Assembly: GCA_004292595.1 (NCBI GenBank)
Contig: RDXM01000111.1
Span: 1 to 37,922 of the forward strand
DNA from: Candidatus Kapaibacterium sp.
Lineage (GTDB): Bacteria > Bacteroidota > Ignavibacteria > Kapaibacteriales > UBA4661
DNA length: 37,922 nt
Reading direction: 5' to 3'
A program made the position numbers and the translations under genes. The notes beneath the pieces are model-generated. The model searched no databases. It was given only the letters and a program-made list of their open reading frames with translations, and was not told the origin of the DNA. Positions 1 to 8,139 of this stretch are shown here, piece after piece (the stretch's first letter is position 1; every line of letters begins with the position of its first letter).

Positions 1-3000
1 GCTGCCGGAATTCCTGTTGCAGTAAACAATTCATGAAAACGACCAGCAGCAGATGTGGCACCGTTCGAAGATGCTTTTTGAAATACAACGGCTTGCCAAG
101 TGCAAACGACGAGCCAGTCTGCGAACCGCTTCCCTGCTTGCTTGCAGCATTTTGAGCCGCCTCAGCTTTCTTCGCAAATACGCCCACATCAATCCACTCG
201 CGCAGCGTTTGTGCGGATTCATTGCCCAAACTGTCGGCATGAACTTTCTTCGCTTGCAGCGTGAGTTTTACGCGGTATTTGCCGTTGTCGAGCTTTTTCA
301 CGCTGGATTCTTCCACTCTGTTTTCATAAAGTGTGATTTTCTCGAACATATCCGAAACCAAGTATTGAAGCGAGTCCGGGACGACCGAGCGAATTTCCGC
401 TACGAACTCTCGCGCCGTTGTGTAGGGCGGTTCTTGGAAGGCAGTTTTTTTGATGTATCGTGCCAACGCCGCATTCAGACTGTCTTCGCCAATATAATCC
501 TTCAGTGCGTACATAATCAGCGAACCTTTGTTGTAATGGATGTAGCCTTGATTTTCCGCAAACATCAAAGGCTGCTCCTTCTTCTTTTCCGTAGAACGCC
601 CACGCAAGTAACGGTCGAGGTCGTAGCGGAGGAAACGTTGCATTACATCGCGTCCGTATTCGTGTTCCAGCACCATGAGCGCGGAGTATTCGGCAAGCGA
701 TTCGGACATAAGTGTCGCGCCCTGCACATTCGCGCCAATGACCTGATGCGCCCACCACTGATGCCCCACCTCATGCGCCGTTACATAAAACGGATAGTCA
801 ATATCTTCGTCAGGGTCTTTGATGCGAGCAATAAAGCCGATTGCCTCCGAATATGGAACGGTATTCGGGAATGATTGCGCGAAACTAGCATAGCGCGGAA
901 ATTCCAAAATCCGCATTTGCCGATGCTGATACGGCGAGAAGTTTTTTGTAAAATACGAGAGCGATTTTTTCACCCCATCAATCATGCGCCGAACGTTGTA
1001 GTCATGCCCTTTGTGGTAATAGACTTCCACTGCCACATCTTGCTGCTTGCCCTCAGGGTCTTTCCAAACATCTTTCGCAATTTCGTATCGCGCTGAGAGG
1101 AACGAATAAAAATTCAAAATTTTGGAATCCATCGCGTAATGGTAGTATTTGCGCCCGTTCTCCGTCCATTCGCGTTGCAAATATCCTGGTGCAATCGCAA
1201 TTTGGTCGGACGACGTGGAAACAGTTGCCTCGAAGCGAATCCAGTCCGCATCGCTCGCAATATACGTGTTCATGCGGGCTTTGGGGTCATCAATAGACGG
1301 CATCCGCTCGCGTTCTTTCAAGCCTTCTTTTTTGCGGTCGTCGTCGTCGCCCAGCTCCATGTCTGAGGTGTAGCCAATATGCGGAAAAGCAAAGCTGTTG
1401 AAAAATGTCCCATTTTCCACGATGTTCGTGCTTGAACCACTATTCACAAACCCCTTTTCTTCATGGCGCATAACAAACGACAATTCGAGTGAATCATTGG
1501 GCTGAAGCGGCACAGCGAGCTTTTGAATGCGATATTGTGTGCGGTAGAGTGTATCAGCAAAGGCGGTGGTATTCGCGGCGGAAAGGCTTGCTGACAAGAG
1601 TTCTGTTGCGTTATCGCCCATGCAAAAAATATGCACGGAATCAAGTGGCTGCCCCGTTTTATTGGTAAGCGTGTACGTTCCTTTTGCAACAGTAATGCGC
1701 GTTTCAGGGAAAATATCAACATTCACTTTTACGCCAGTGATGCGGGGTTGCGATACGCCTTCAAATTTTTTATAGTTTTTCTCAAAGTCCGCTTGCAGCT
1801 TCCGTGCGGTGTCTGGCATTCGGTACGTGTTCAAAATGTTCGTATTGTAAAAAATGTAGCCGCCTAGAGCGACAGTAAGCACAGCAAATCCCGCCGAAAT
1901 CGCCACAAAGCGAGATGTGATGCGACTTTTCGCAATTTCCAATCGCTCGCTCCACGACGTTGCCGTGCCGCGCACCCAGAACAAATACGCAAGCATTCCC
2001 AAAAGAACAGCAAAGGAAGTCCAGTACGAACCGAACCAGAACGCAGGTTTTACCCAGTGTCCGAAGCCATTCATGTCGGAATATTGAAAACTTGGCGCAC
2101 CGCCGAACAAGTACAAATTGTGATTCCAGCGCAAGCCTTCTTGCACAACGGGAATGGCGATAAATACTAGCACCGCGACGATATTTCCCACAAATTTATT
2201 ATTGACGAGCGCGTGAATAAAAAATGCCAAAAGCGTGTATTGCACCATCACTGGCAGAAGCTGCAAAAACATTGCTCTGAAATACAAACCAAATTCGTAA
2301 TTGGTATAGCCTTTAAGAGTTTGCACTATCACGCCTCCAAAGCAAACAGCAGCAATTAAGACGAGTTGCGCCATAAGAACAGCAATCACCTTGCTCCACA
2401 TCGTCATTCCGTGCGGCACATTCAGCGCATCGCTCATTTGGGCGAGGTTGATATTACGCTCTTTCCAGATAACTTCGCCAGTGGAAATACTCATGACGGC
2501 AATCAAAAAGACCATCACATTTCCAAACAGCGTATCAATCATAATGTAGGTGAGCGGATAGACCGACGTACCAAAGATAGAATCCGCACGCCACGCAGAA
2601 ATACTGATGTTCAGCATCCCGATACTACAAATGAGCAGAAATGAACGCCCTTTCACGAGAGAGGAAAAATTGAACCACACTTGCGCAAAAAACTGTTGCA
2701 CACGCTCCTGAAAGCCAGTATCCGTACTTACTTTAGGCATATCAAGCGGCGCAAATTTCATTTCCTCTTCCTCTTTTTCAACAGTTTTTTTTATGCGCGT
2801 AAAGAACTGAAGCGGCTTCGCGCTATACTCAAACGCATACAAACCCGCCATAAACAGCACCACGCCAACGCCCATCCACAAGAGGCGATTCAAGGCAAAA
2901 TCACCTGAAAGCGACATCACAAGCGAGTTTTGCTCCACAACCGTCCAATAGCGCGTAACAAGGCGCGTTGCAGCAATACCAAACGGGTCGGAAAAATTGA

Positions 3001-3613
3001 CAATCGTATCGTTTTGAATATCCGAAAGGAGTGTGCGAGAAATGGAATACGCAACAAGCAGCACCATTCCTTGCACATAGACCGCCATCATGTTGCGCGT
3101 AAAAATACCCACCATAAAAAAGAGTGCGCCAGCGATAAAAACATTCGGCACAATGTATAAGAAAAAAGGCATCAAATACGCATCCAACCTGAACGGCGCA
3201 ATTTTATCCGCCTCCAGCCACGGCATCAGCGTTCCCAGCGCAATTCCCACCAACATCCCCGAATACACAAACAGCATCACTAGATATGCGCCCAGAAACC
3301 GCCCAATAACGTAGCTCAATTTCGACATCGGCGTTGTGTAGAATAGCTCGTGGGTTTTGAACTCGAAATCGCGCAGAATCGAGCTTCCAATCAAGCCCGA
3401 AGTCATTGTCATACCGATAATGGTCATCGTCATTATGGTTTGGTTAATGACGTAGGGCGCATTCTTCATAATTTTCCCCGTCGCACCACCGATTTGGATA
3501 ATATCGGTGGTCATAAAAAGGAAGGTCAAAAGAAGGAGAATGCAGAAAAAAATGTAGGTTTGAGCGCGGCGAAAGCCGTATTTCAGTTCAAAAAGTGCGA
3601 TGTTGAGAAGCAT
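1..3613 (-). CDS. ABC-2 permease / M1 aminopeptidase fusion (3' end outside window)
   Basis: This is an inner-membrane ABC exporter subunit fused to a gluzincin metallopeptidase, a known architecture in this phylum. Read from ATG at 3613 it is open to the window edge, more than 1190 residues. The first ~600 residues contain about 12-13 hydrophobic segments, arranged as two ABC-2-type membrane halves. The C-terminal half is an M1 peptidase domain: HEVGH at residues 947-951 followed by WW and, after 19 residues, the third zinc ligand Glu in SESLAEYSA (about residue 971). Its ATPase partner is probably the gene at 6983-7870. Near positions 80-95 the reading frame appears to shift. The -1 frame continues with FTATGIPAA, as expected shortly before the AGIDP-type ending of this family, and one extra A in the run at ~85-90 would join them. 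No strong Shine-Dalgarno is visible. The family call is firm; transported substrate and peptidase target are unknown. Confidence 0.9.
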   Translation of the reverse strand, partial: MLLNIALFELKYGFRRAQTYIFFCILLLLTFLFMTTDIIQIGGATGKIMKNAPYVINQTIMTMTIIGMTMTSGLIGSSILRDFEFKTHELFYTTPMSKLSYVIGRFLGAYLVMLFVYSGMLVGIALGTLMPWLEADKIAPFRLDAYLMPFFLYIVPNVFIAGALFFMVGIFTRNMMAVYVQGMVLLVAYSISRTLLSDIQNDTIVNFSDPFGIAATRLVTRYWTVVEQNSLVMSLSGDFALNRLLWMGVGVVLFMAGLYAFEYSAKPLQFFTRIKKTVEKEEEEMKFAPLDMPKVSTDTGFQERVQQFFAQVWFNFSSLVKGRSFLLICSIGMLNISISAWRADSIFGTSVYPLTYIMIDTLFGNVMVFLIAVMSISTGEVIWKERNINLAQMSDALNVPHGMTMWSKVIAVLMAQLVLIAAVCFGGVIVQTLKGYTNYEFGLYFRAMFLQLLPVMVQYTLLAFFIHALVNNKFVGNIVAVLVFIAIPVVQEGLRWNHNLYLFGGAPSFQYSDMNGFGHWVKPAFWFGSYWTSFAVLLGMLAYLFWVRGTATSWSERLEIAKSRITSRFVAISAGFAVLTVALGGYIFYNTNILNTYRMPDTARKLQADFEKNYKKFEGVSQPRITGVKVNVDIFPETRITVAKGTYTLTNKTGQPLDSVHIFCMGDNATELLSASLSAANTTAFADTLYRTQYRIQKLAVPLQPNDSLELSFVMRHEEKGFVNSGSSTNIVENGTFFNSFAFPHIGYTSDMELGDDDDRKKEGLKERERMPSIDDPKARMNTYIASDADWIRFEATVSTSSDQIAIAPGYLQREWTENGRKYYHYAMDSKILNFYSFLSARYEIAKDVWKDPEGKQQDVAVEVYYHKGHDYNVRRMIDGVKKSLSYFTKNFSPYQHRQMRILEFPRYASFAQSFPNTVPYSEAIGFIARIKDPDEDIDYPFYVTAHEVGHQWWAHQVIGANVQGATLMSESLAEYSALMVLEHEYGRDVMQRFLRYDLDRYLRGRSTEKKKEQPLMFAENQGYIHYNKGSLIMYALKDYIGEDSLNAALARYIKKTAFQEPPYTTAREFVAEIRSVVPDSLQYLVSDMFEKITLYENRVEESSVKKLDNGKYRVKLTLQAKKVHADSLGNESAQTLREWIDVGVFAKKAEAAQNAASKQGSGSQTGSSFALGKPLYFKKHLRTVPHLLLVVFMNCLLQQEFRQ

Positions 3614-3689
3614 GATTGCTGGGGGTTGTTTCGGGAATGGTTTGTGTGTTTTCGATGCAACGTCAGAGCGTCAAGAATCAACAAACACG

Positions 3690-4559
3690 CTATGAATTGA
3701 GATTCCTTGTTAGTTCTTCCACCACTTCTGGCGGTAATTTCAGGACTTTAGCAACAAACTCTGGCTGCGAGCCGTGAAAGAGCATTGCACGAGCGTTTTC
3801 AAGTGTAGTTATTTTCTCCGTATTTTGCACTGCTTGGACAATGGAGTCCCTAGCATATTCCTTTGCGTATTCCTTCGCATACTGCTGTACGGCAAGGCTT
3901 TCGCCAATGTCGTCGAAAATATCAAGAATGGTGCGAGCGTCGAGCATAGCGCGTATCTCCTCTTTTTGTAAGTGTTTGTATTTGCTGTGGAATAAATCTA
4001 CGAATAATTCCAGAAATTCCTTCTGTTTGGCTGTACCCCGCATGGAAACGACGGTATCGGCAAGTTCATTCACAATCTCGGTATCATCTTTTTGATTGGT
4101 CGGCGTAACGGTGAGCCGCGCCAGAAGCAAGCACGAAAGCTCTTCTGCTGTGAAATCATCGCGCTCAAGTGCCTCCGTTGCTTCATCCAGATAGACGACA
4201 TTCAGCAAACCCGAGCGTACAAGCGGCTCATAGACGGTCGCGCCTGTATCTATGCTGCGCGAGGCGAAGTAAATCACCATGCGAATATCCGTGTACATCG
4301 GCGATTGCAGACGCTTGATGGCAAACGACGCAACTAAGCGGTCGTAAATTTCGGGATTGCGCTGAAACTGCACCTCCGCAACAATGAGCGGCAATTCTGG
4401 CGAAGGCGGCGTGAAAAGCGCATCAACACGAAAGGCTTTTTTTAATTCCTCCGAAGCGCAGATATACTCGCTTGCACGCTCACCGCGCAAACCAGCCAAG
4501 CGCAACGCCAGTATTGGTGCGGTTGCGAAGAGATTGAGATAGAGTGCGTCTGTTTTCAT
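3690..4559 (-). CDS. Rpn / PD-(D/E)XK family protein (DUF2887-like)
   Basis: A 289-residue protein resembling the Rpn/'putative transposase' PD-(D/E)XK nuclease-like family common in cyanobacteria and Bacteroidota. The start MKTDALYLNLF (ATG 4559) matches the family start KTDxxFYxLF; an upstream ATG at 4577 adds six residues. Visible nuclease-core residues are the Asp of RVDALF and the Glu/Gln of VAEVQFQRNPEIYDRL. After the core comes a helical tail with charged repeats (QQYAKEYAKEYARD). Family members are thought to nick DNA or promote recombination; the role here is inferred only from family. It lies between the M13 peptidase gene and the ABC/M1 fusion, 76 bp upstream of the latter, with no obvious functional link to either, and may be a mobile passenger. 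Confidence 0.75.
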   Translation of the reverse strand: MKTDALYLNLFATAPILALRLAGLRGERASEYICASEELKKAFRVDALFTPPSPELPLIVAEVQFQRNPEIYDRLVASFAIKRLQSPMYTDIRMVIYFASRSIDTGATVYEPLVRSGLLNVVYLDEATEALERDDFTAEELSCLLLARLTVTPTNQKDDTEIVNELADTVVSMRGTAKQKEFLELFVDLFHSKYKHLQKEEIRAMLDARTILDIFDDIGESLAVQQYAKEYAKEYARDSIVQAVQNTEKITTLENARAMLFHGSQPEFVAKVLKLPPEVVEELTRNLNS

Positions 4560-4608
4560 ACGATTTTGTTTGAACAAAGAGATAAGTCTCTACACAGCAG
4601 ATAAAATC

Positions 4609-4692
4609 AAGTAGTGGCACAGGCATTCTTGTCTGTGTTTTTCGCCGAGAGCTCTCACTAACACTCACAGACAGGAATGTCTGTGCCACTAT
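4609..4692. repeat. Imperfect inverted repeat with 25-bp arms
   Basis: The arms AGTGGCACAGGCATTCTTGT... and its near reverse complement ...ACAGGAATGTCTGTGCCACT differ at about 2 of 25 positions and are separated by ~30 bases. It sits between the Rpn-like gene and the M13 gene and has no T-run of a terminator. It looks like a dispersed intergenic repeat or a small non-autonomous element. A short similar string (CAGACATTCCTGT) occurs near 28124. Confidence 0.6.
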
Positions 4693-4753
4693 TGAAGTCA
4701 TTTACTCCGTCTCAAAATTCCACCTTTATCCCTTTGCCCTTATCCTTTTGCCT

Positions 4754-6802
4754 TTACCAAATATCCGCGCGTTTTTCCTGCGGAACAAACATCTTATCGC
4801 CCGCTTTAATGCTGAATGCGTTCAAGAACGACGGTAAATTCATAAGCGGTCCATTCACGCGGAAGTACGCGGGTGAATGTGGGTCGGTCTTGATTTGATT
4901 CAACAAATACTCGTCGCGGGCTTTTGTGCGCCAGCCTGTTCCCCAGCCAAGAAAGAAGCGTTGTTCGGGGGTAAAACCATCGCTGTTTTTCGGTTTGCCT
5001 TTTTTCGCCCATGACTTTTCAAGCGCGGTGTAGGCAATCGTAAGTCCACCCAAATCACCGATGTTTTCGCCAAGCGTGAGTTCGCCGTTTACTTTCACCG
5101 AATCTAGCACCGTGAAACTGCTGAATTGATTGACCAGCACTTGCGTCCGCTCGCCGAACTTCTTTTTGTCGTCAGGAGTCCACCAATTTTTGAGGTTACC
5201 GTCAGCATCGAACTGTGAACCTTGGTCGTCGAAGGCGTGCGAAAGCTCATGTCCGATAACGCCGCCGATTGCGCCGTAGTTCACCGCATCGTCCATGGTC
5301 ACATCAAAAAGCGGCGGCTGCAAAATACCTGCGGGGAACGCAATTTCGTTCTTCACGGGCGAATAGTATGCATTCACAGTCGGCGGAGTCATGCCCCATT
5401 CGGTTTTGTCGGTGGGTTTGCCGTATTTGTCCAACATTTCTTTACGGGCAAAGGCGCGGACGTTTTGAAGATTGCCAAAGTAATCATCCGCTGCAATCGC
5501 TACACCCTCGTATTTACGCCATTTGTCGGGATAGCCAATTTTGTAGCCAATCGCATTCAACTTTTTAATTGCCTGTTTTTTCGTTTCATCGCTCATCCAA
5601 GGACGAGTATTGATGCGCTCTACAAATGCCTCGCGGATATTCTCAATCATTTCGCTCATGCGCTTTTTCGCTTCTGGCGTGAATGCTTTCGCAACGTACA
5701 ACTGCCCCAGCGCGTCGCTCAAGCCGCCGTCAATGCCGCTAAGAACGCGCCGCCAGCGTGGTTGCTGCTCTTTTACGCCATTCAAAACAGTTTGGAAAAA
5801 GCGGAAATCTTCTTTTTCAAAATTCGACGACAAACGGTCAGCAAAGGTCGTGGTGATGTGCCATTTGAAGAATGCTCGCCATTCGTCGAAGGTGAAATCG
5901 CCAACGGCTCTGTCCGCCATTGCAACAAACTCAGGATTGCCCACAAGCACCGTGTCTGCGCCCTTCAAGCCGACTGTTTCCAAGTATTTTGCCCAGTTGA
6001 TATTGAATGTCATTTGGTTCAAATCGGCGAGCGATTTTTTGTTGTAGCGTTTTTGCGGATTGCGATTTTCAACGGCAGTGCGCGAGGCTTCCGCAAGACG
6101 CTTCTCAATCGCAAACACCGCTTGCGCACTGCGTTTCGCACTGGCTGTGTCTTCGCCCGTCATCACAAGCATTTTCTCGACGTGCGCCAAAAACTCCTCA
6201 CGAATTTTCACAAAACGCGGCGAGTTTTCAAGGTAGTACGAGCGATTGGGCAAGGACAATCCGCCCGCACCAAGCTGTACGGCGTTTGCAGCACTATTTT
6301 TCGCGTCTGGTCCGACGTACACGCCCAGAAGCGTTCCCACGCCTTGTGTTTGGAGCGTCGCTATCATCATCACAATATCTTCTTTCGACTTGATGCCCTG
6401 CAAGGCAGCAAACATCGGCTCAAGCGGCTTTTTGCCGAGTGCTTCAATGCGCACGGTGTCCATGCCGCTTAGGAACATATCACCGATAAGCTGCTCCGAA
6501 GTTCCCTTTGCTGCTTTCGCGCTTTTCTTGGATGCTCCTTCGATAATTTCCCGCAAAATGGCGCGGTTACGCTCACCAATTTCATTGAATGCGCCCCACC
6601 GCGACTCGTTATCGGGGATTTTCGTTTTTTTCATCCAGCCGCCATTGGCATACATGAAAAAATCATCTTGCGGGCGCACGGCATTATCGAAATTGCTCAT
6701 GTCGAATGAGCCTTGTTTTTGGGCAAATATTGTTTGCGCAAAGGCGATAAAAATGGCTGCAAGCGTTATCAGTGCTTGCTTTGTGGTAGTGTGTGTTTTC
6801 AT
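4754..6802 (-). CDS. M13 family metallopeptidase (neprilysin/PepO-like), secreted
   Basis: A 682-residue zinc endopeptidase of the neprilysin/PepO family, cleaving oligopeptides outside the inner membrane. The start at ATG 6802 gives a clean signal peptide (MKTHTTTKQALITLAAIFIAFAQ then TIFAQ); the open frame extends 32 codons further upstream without a signal. The N-terminal M13 domain begins near FDNAVRPQDDFFMYANGGW, typical of the family. The catalytic site is HELSH at residues 518-522 in IGHELSHAFDDQG, with the third ligand in GENIGDLGG. The chain ends in ADIW, like the conserved C-terminal Trp of M13 enzymes, although the usual Cys is absent. Full length for the family. It lies between an ABC ATPase gene and the Rpn-like gene on the same strand. 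Substrate unknown. Confidence 0.95.
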   Translation of the reverse strand: MKTHTTTKQALITLAAIFIAFAQTIFAQKQGSFDMSNFDNAVRPQDDFFMYANGGWMKKTKIPDNESRWGAFNEIGERNRAILREIIEGASKKSAKAAKGTSEQLIGDMFLSGMDTVRIEALGKKPLEPMFAALQGIKSKEDIVMMIATLQTQGVGTLLGVYVGPDAKNSAANAVQLGAGGLSLPNRSYYLENSPRFVKIREEFLAHVEKMLVMTGEDTASAKRSAQAVFAIEKRLAEASRTAVENRNPQKRYNKKSLADLNQMTFNINWAKYLETVGLKGADTVLVGNPEFVAMADRAVGDFTFDEWRAFFKWHITTTFADRLSSNFEKEDFRFFQTVLNGVKEQQPRWRRVLSGIDGGLSDALGQLYVAKAFTPEAKKRMSEMIENIREAFVERINTRPWMSDETKKQAIKKLNAIGYKIGYPDKWRKYEGVAIAADDYFGNLQNVRAFARKEMLDKYGKPTDKTEWGMTPPTVNAYYSPVKNEIAFPAGILQPPLFDVTMDDAVNYGAIGGVIGHELSHAFDDQGSQFDADGNLKNWWTPDDKKKFGERTQVLVNQFSSFTVLDSVKVNGELTLGENIGDLGGLTIAYTALEKSWAKKGKPKNSDGFTPEQRFFLGWGTGWRTKARDEYLLNQIKTDPHSPAYFRVNGPLMNLPSFLNAFSIKAGDKMFVPQEKRADIW

Positions 6803-6924
6803 AGTGGAATTGATAAGGATGAAAAAGTTTTGCCCGTCCGACGGCTGAGGAGTGCGGAAACGCTGCCGTCGCACGGGTTTCCCGATAATAGTTTGCAATG
6901 TTTGTGCGATTGCTTTCCCGTGAA

Positions 6925-6959
6925 CCCCGTTCTACGCTTCGGAAAGCGTAGGACGGGGC
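6925..6959. repeat. Inverted repeat / hairpin downstream of the ABC ATPase
   Basis: Two 15-base arms (CCCCGTTCTACGCTT and AAGCGTAGGACGGGG) pair with one mismatch around a very short loop, 24-58 bases past the stop of the ATPase gene as read on the minus strand. No T-run follows on that strand, so it is either a non-canonical terminator/RNA-stabilising hairpin or a REP-like repeat. Confidence 0.5.
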
Positions 6960-6982
6960 GGATGAAATTTGCTGATAAAATT

Positions 6983-7870
6983 TTACGCCGCTTTTTTCTC
7001 CGTCAGAGCAATTTGGCGAAAATACACGTCTTCCAACGAAACATCCACCTGTGAAAAGCCGCTTTCCTGCGGCTCTGTTGAGCTGAAGACGTGGATTACA
7101 GGCTTTCCTGCAAAAGGTCGCTTAGAAATAACTTGGAACTCCGCTTCATACCGCGCCAGTGCTGATTTCTCCACCGTTTTGCGCCAAACTTTCCCGCGAA
7201 TATCGCTAATTACTTCTTCTGGCTTGCCCGAAAGCAGCACCTCGCCTTTGTTGATAATTGCCATGCCGTTGCAGAGTTCGCGCACGTCCTCGACAATGTG
7301 CGTGGAGAGAATCACCACAACGTTTTCACCAATTTCACCAAGCAAGTTCAAGAAACGATTGCGCTCTGTTGGGTCAAGTCCTGCGGTTGGCTCGTCCACA
7401 ATTACAAGTTCTGGCTCGCCCACAAGCGCGATTGCTATGCCCAAGCGTTGTTTCATACCGCCAGAGAAGCCGCCGACGTTCTTTTTACGCACGTCGTACA
7501 AATTCGTTTGTTCGAGCAAATACTTCACAATCTCGCTCCGTTGCTTGTTTGCCGTTACGCCCTTCAGCATGGCAAAATGGTCGAGAATCGTTTCGGCGGA
7601 AAGATTTGGATACAAACCAAACTCTTGCGGCAAGTATCCAAGCCGCTTGCGGAGGTCGTCCTTCTGCTCAAAAACGTTGATGTAGCCGAATTGAATAGAG
7701 CCAGAATCCGCATCCTGCAAGGTAGCAATCGTGCGCATGAGCGAGGATTTGCCCGCACCGTTTGGACCCAAAAGCCCAAACATTCCTTTCGGAATATTCA
7801 ACGAAACATTGTTTAAGGCGCGAACACCGTTGGAGTAGGTCTTGGAAACGTTAGAAATGATGAGATCCAT
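6983..7870 (-). CDS. ABC transporter ATP-binding protein (ABC-2/exporter type)
   Basis: A 295-residue nucleotide-binding subunit. Starting at ATG 7870 (MDLIISNVSKTYSNGVRAL) gives a standard ABC N-terminus; the open frame continues 71 codons upstream but runs into a terminator and is not domain-like. Motifs in order: Walker A GPNGAGKS (35-42), Q-loop Gln82 in YLPQEFG, signature FSGGMKQ (135-141), Walker B LVIVDE (155-160) and switch His191 in STHIVEDV. The C-terminal ~80 residues form the tail usual in CcmA/BcrA-type ATPases that partner ABC-2 permeases. In many Bacteroidota this ATPase sits directly beside the ABC-2/M1 fusion; here it is separated from it by two genes. It should energise the permease at 1-3613. 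Confidence 0.92.
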   Translation of the reverse strand: MDLIISNVSKTYSNGVRALNNVSLNIPKGMFGLLGPNGAGKSSLMRTIATLQDADSGSIQFGYINVFEQKDDLRKRLGYLPQEFGLYPNLSAETILDHFAMLKGVTANKQRSEIVKYLLEQTNLYDVRKKNVGGFSGGMKQRLGIAIALVGEPELVIVDEPTAGLDPTERNRFLNLLGEIGENVVVILSTHIVEDVRELCNGMAIINKGEVLLSGKPEEVISDIRGKVWRKTVEKSALARYEAEFQVISKRPFAGKPVIHVFSSTEPQESGFSQVDVSLEDVYFRQIALTEKKAA

Positions 7871-8060
7871 AGCGGAAAGAATGAAAAACAGAGATGAAGT
7901 AATTAGCGGAGAAATATGTTTTATTGAATGAAAAAATGAACGATGAAACAGTTTAAAAGTTACGGAAAAATTACAAACTTTAGGAGAAAATGTGAAGATA
8001 GGATTTGAGAAATAAGCAAAACTCAATGATTTTTGCGTCTCTCGATTCATCTTTGAAAAT

Positions 8061-8098
8061 AAAAAGCCCGTGCTACTTTTCATAACACGGGCTTTTTT
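8061..8098 (-). terminator. Rho-independent terminator of the T9SS protein gene
   Basis: An 11-bp stem, AAAAGCCCGTG / CACGGGCTTTT, with a 13-base loop; read on the minus strand it is followed by TTTTTATTTT. It lies about 40 bases past the stop of the gene ending at 8140 and separates it from the ABC ATPase transcript. Confidence 0.9.
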
Positions 8099-8139
8099 GA
8101 TTCGGGAAGAGAAGAACCCGACGACATATGTATCACATT

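Noticed and set aside
53-874. Plus-strand ORF of 273 codons at the left edge
   Set aside because: Antisense to the M1 domain with HEVGH; no recognisable protein features.
4680-4753. CCTTT-rich pyrimidine stretch after the M13 gene
   Set aside because: Degenerate low-complexity sequence without a clear unit length; no function can be argued.
5222-6472. Long plus-strand ORF of 416 codons opposite the M13 gene
   Set aside because: It is the antisense shadow of a well-supported M13 metallopeptidase; the translation has no domain pattern and is rich in odd residues (Arg, His, Cys, Phe).
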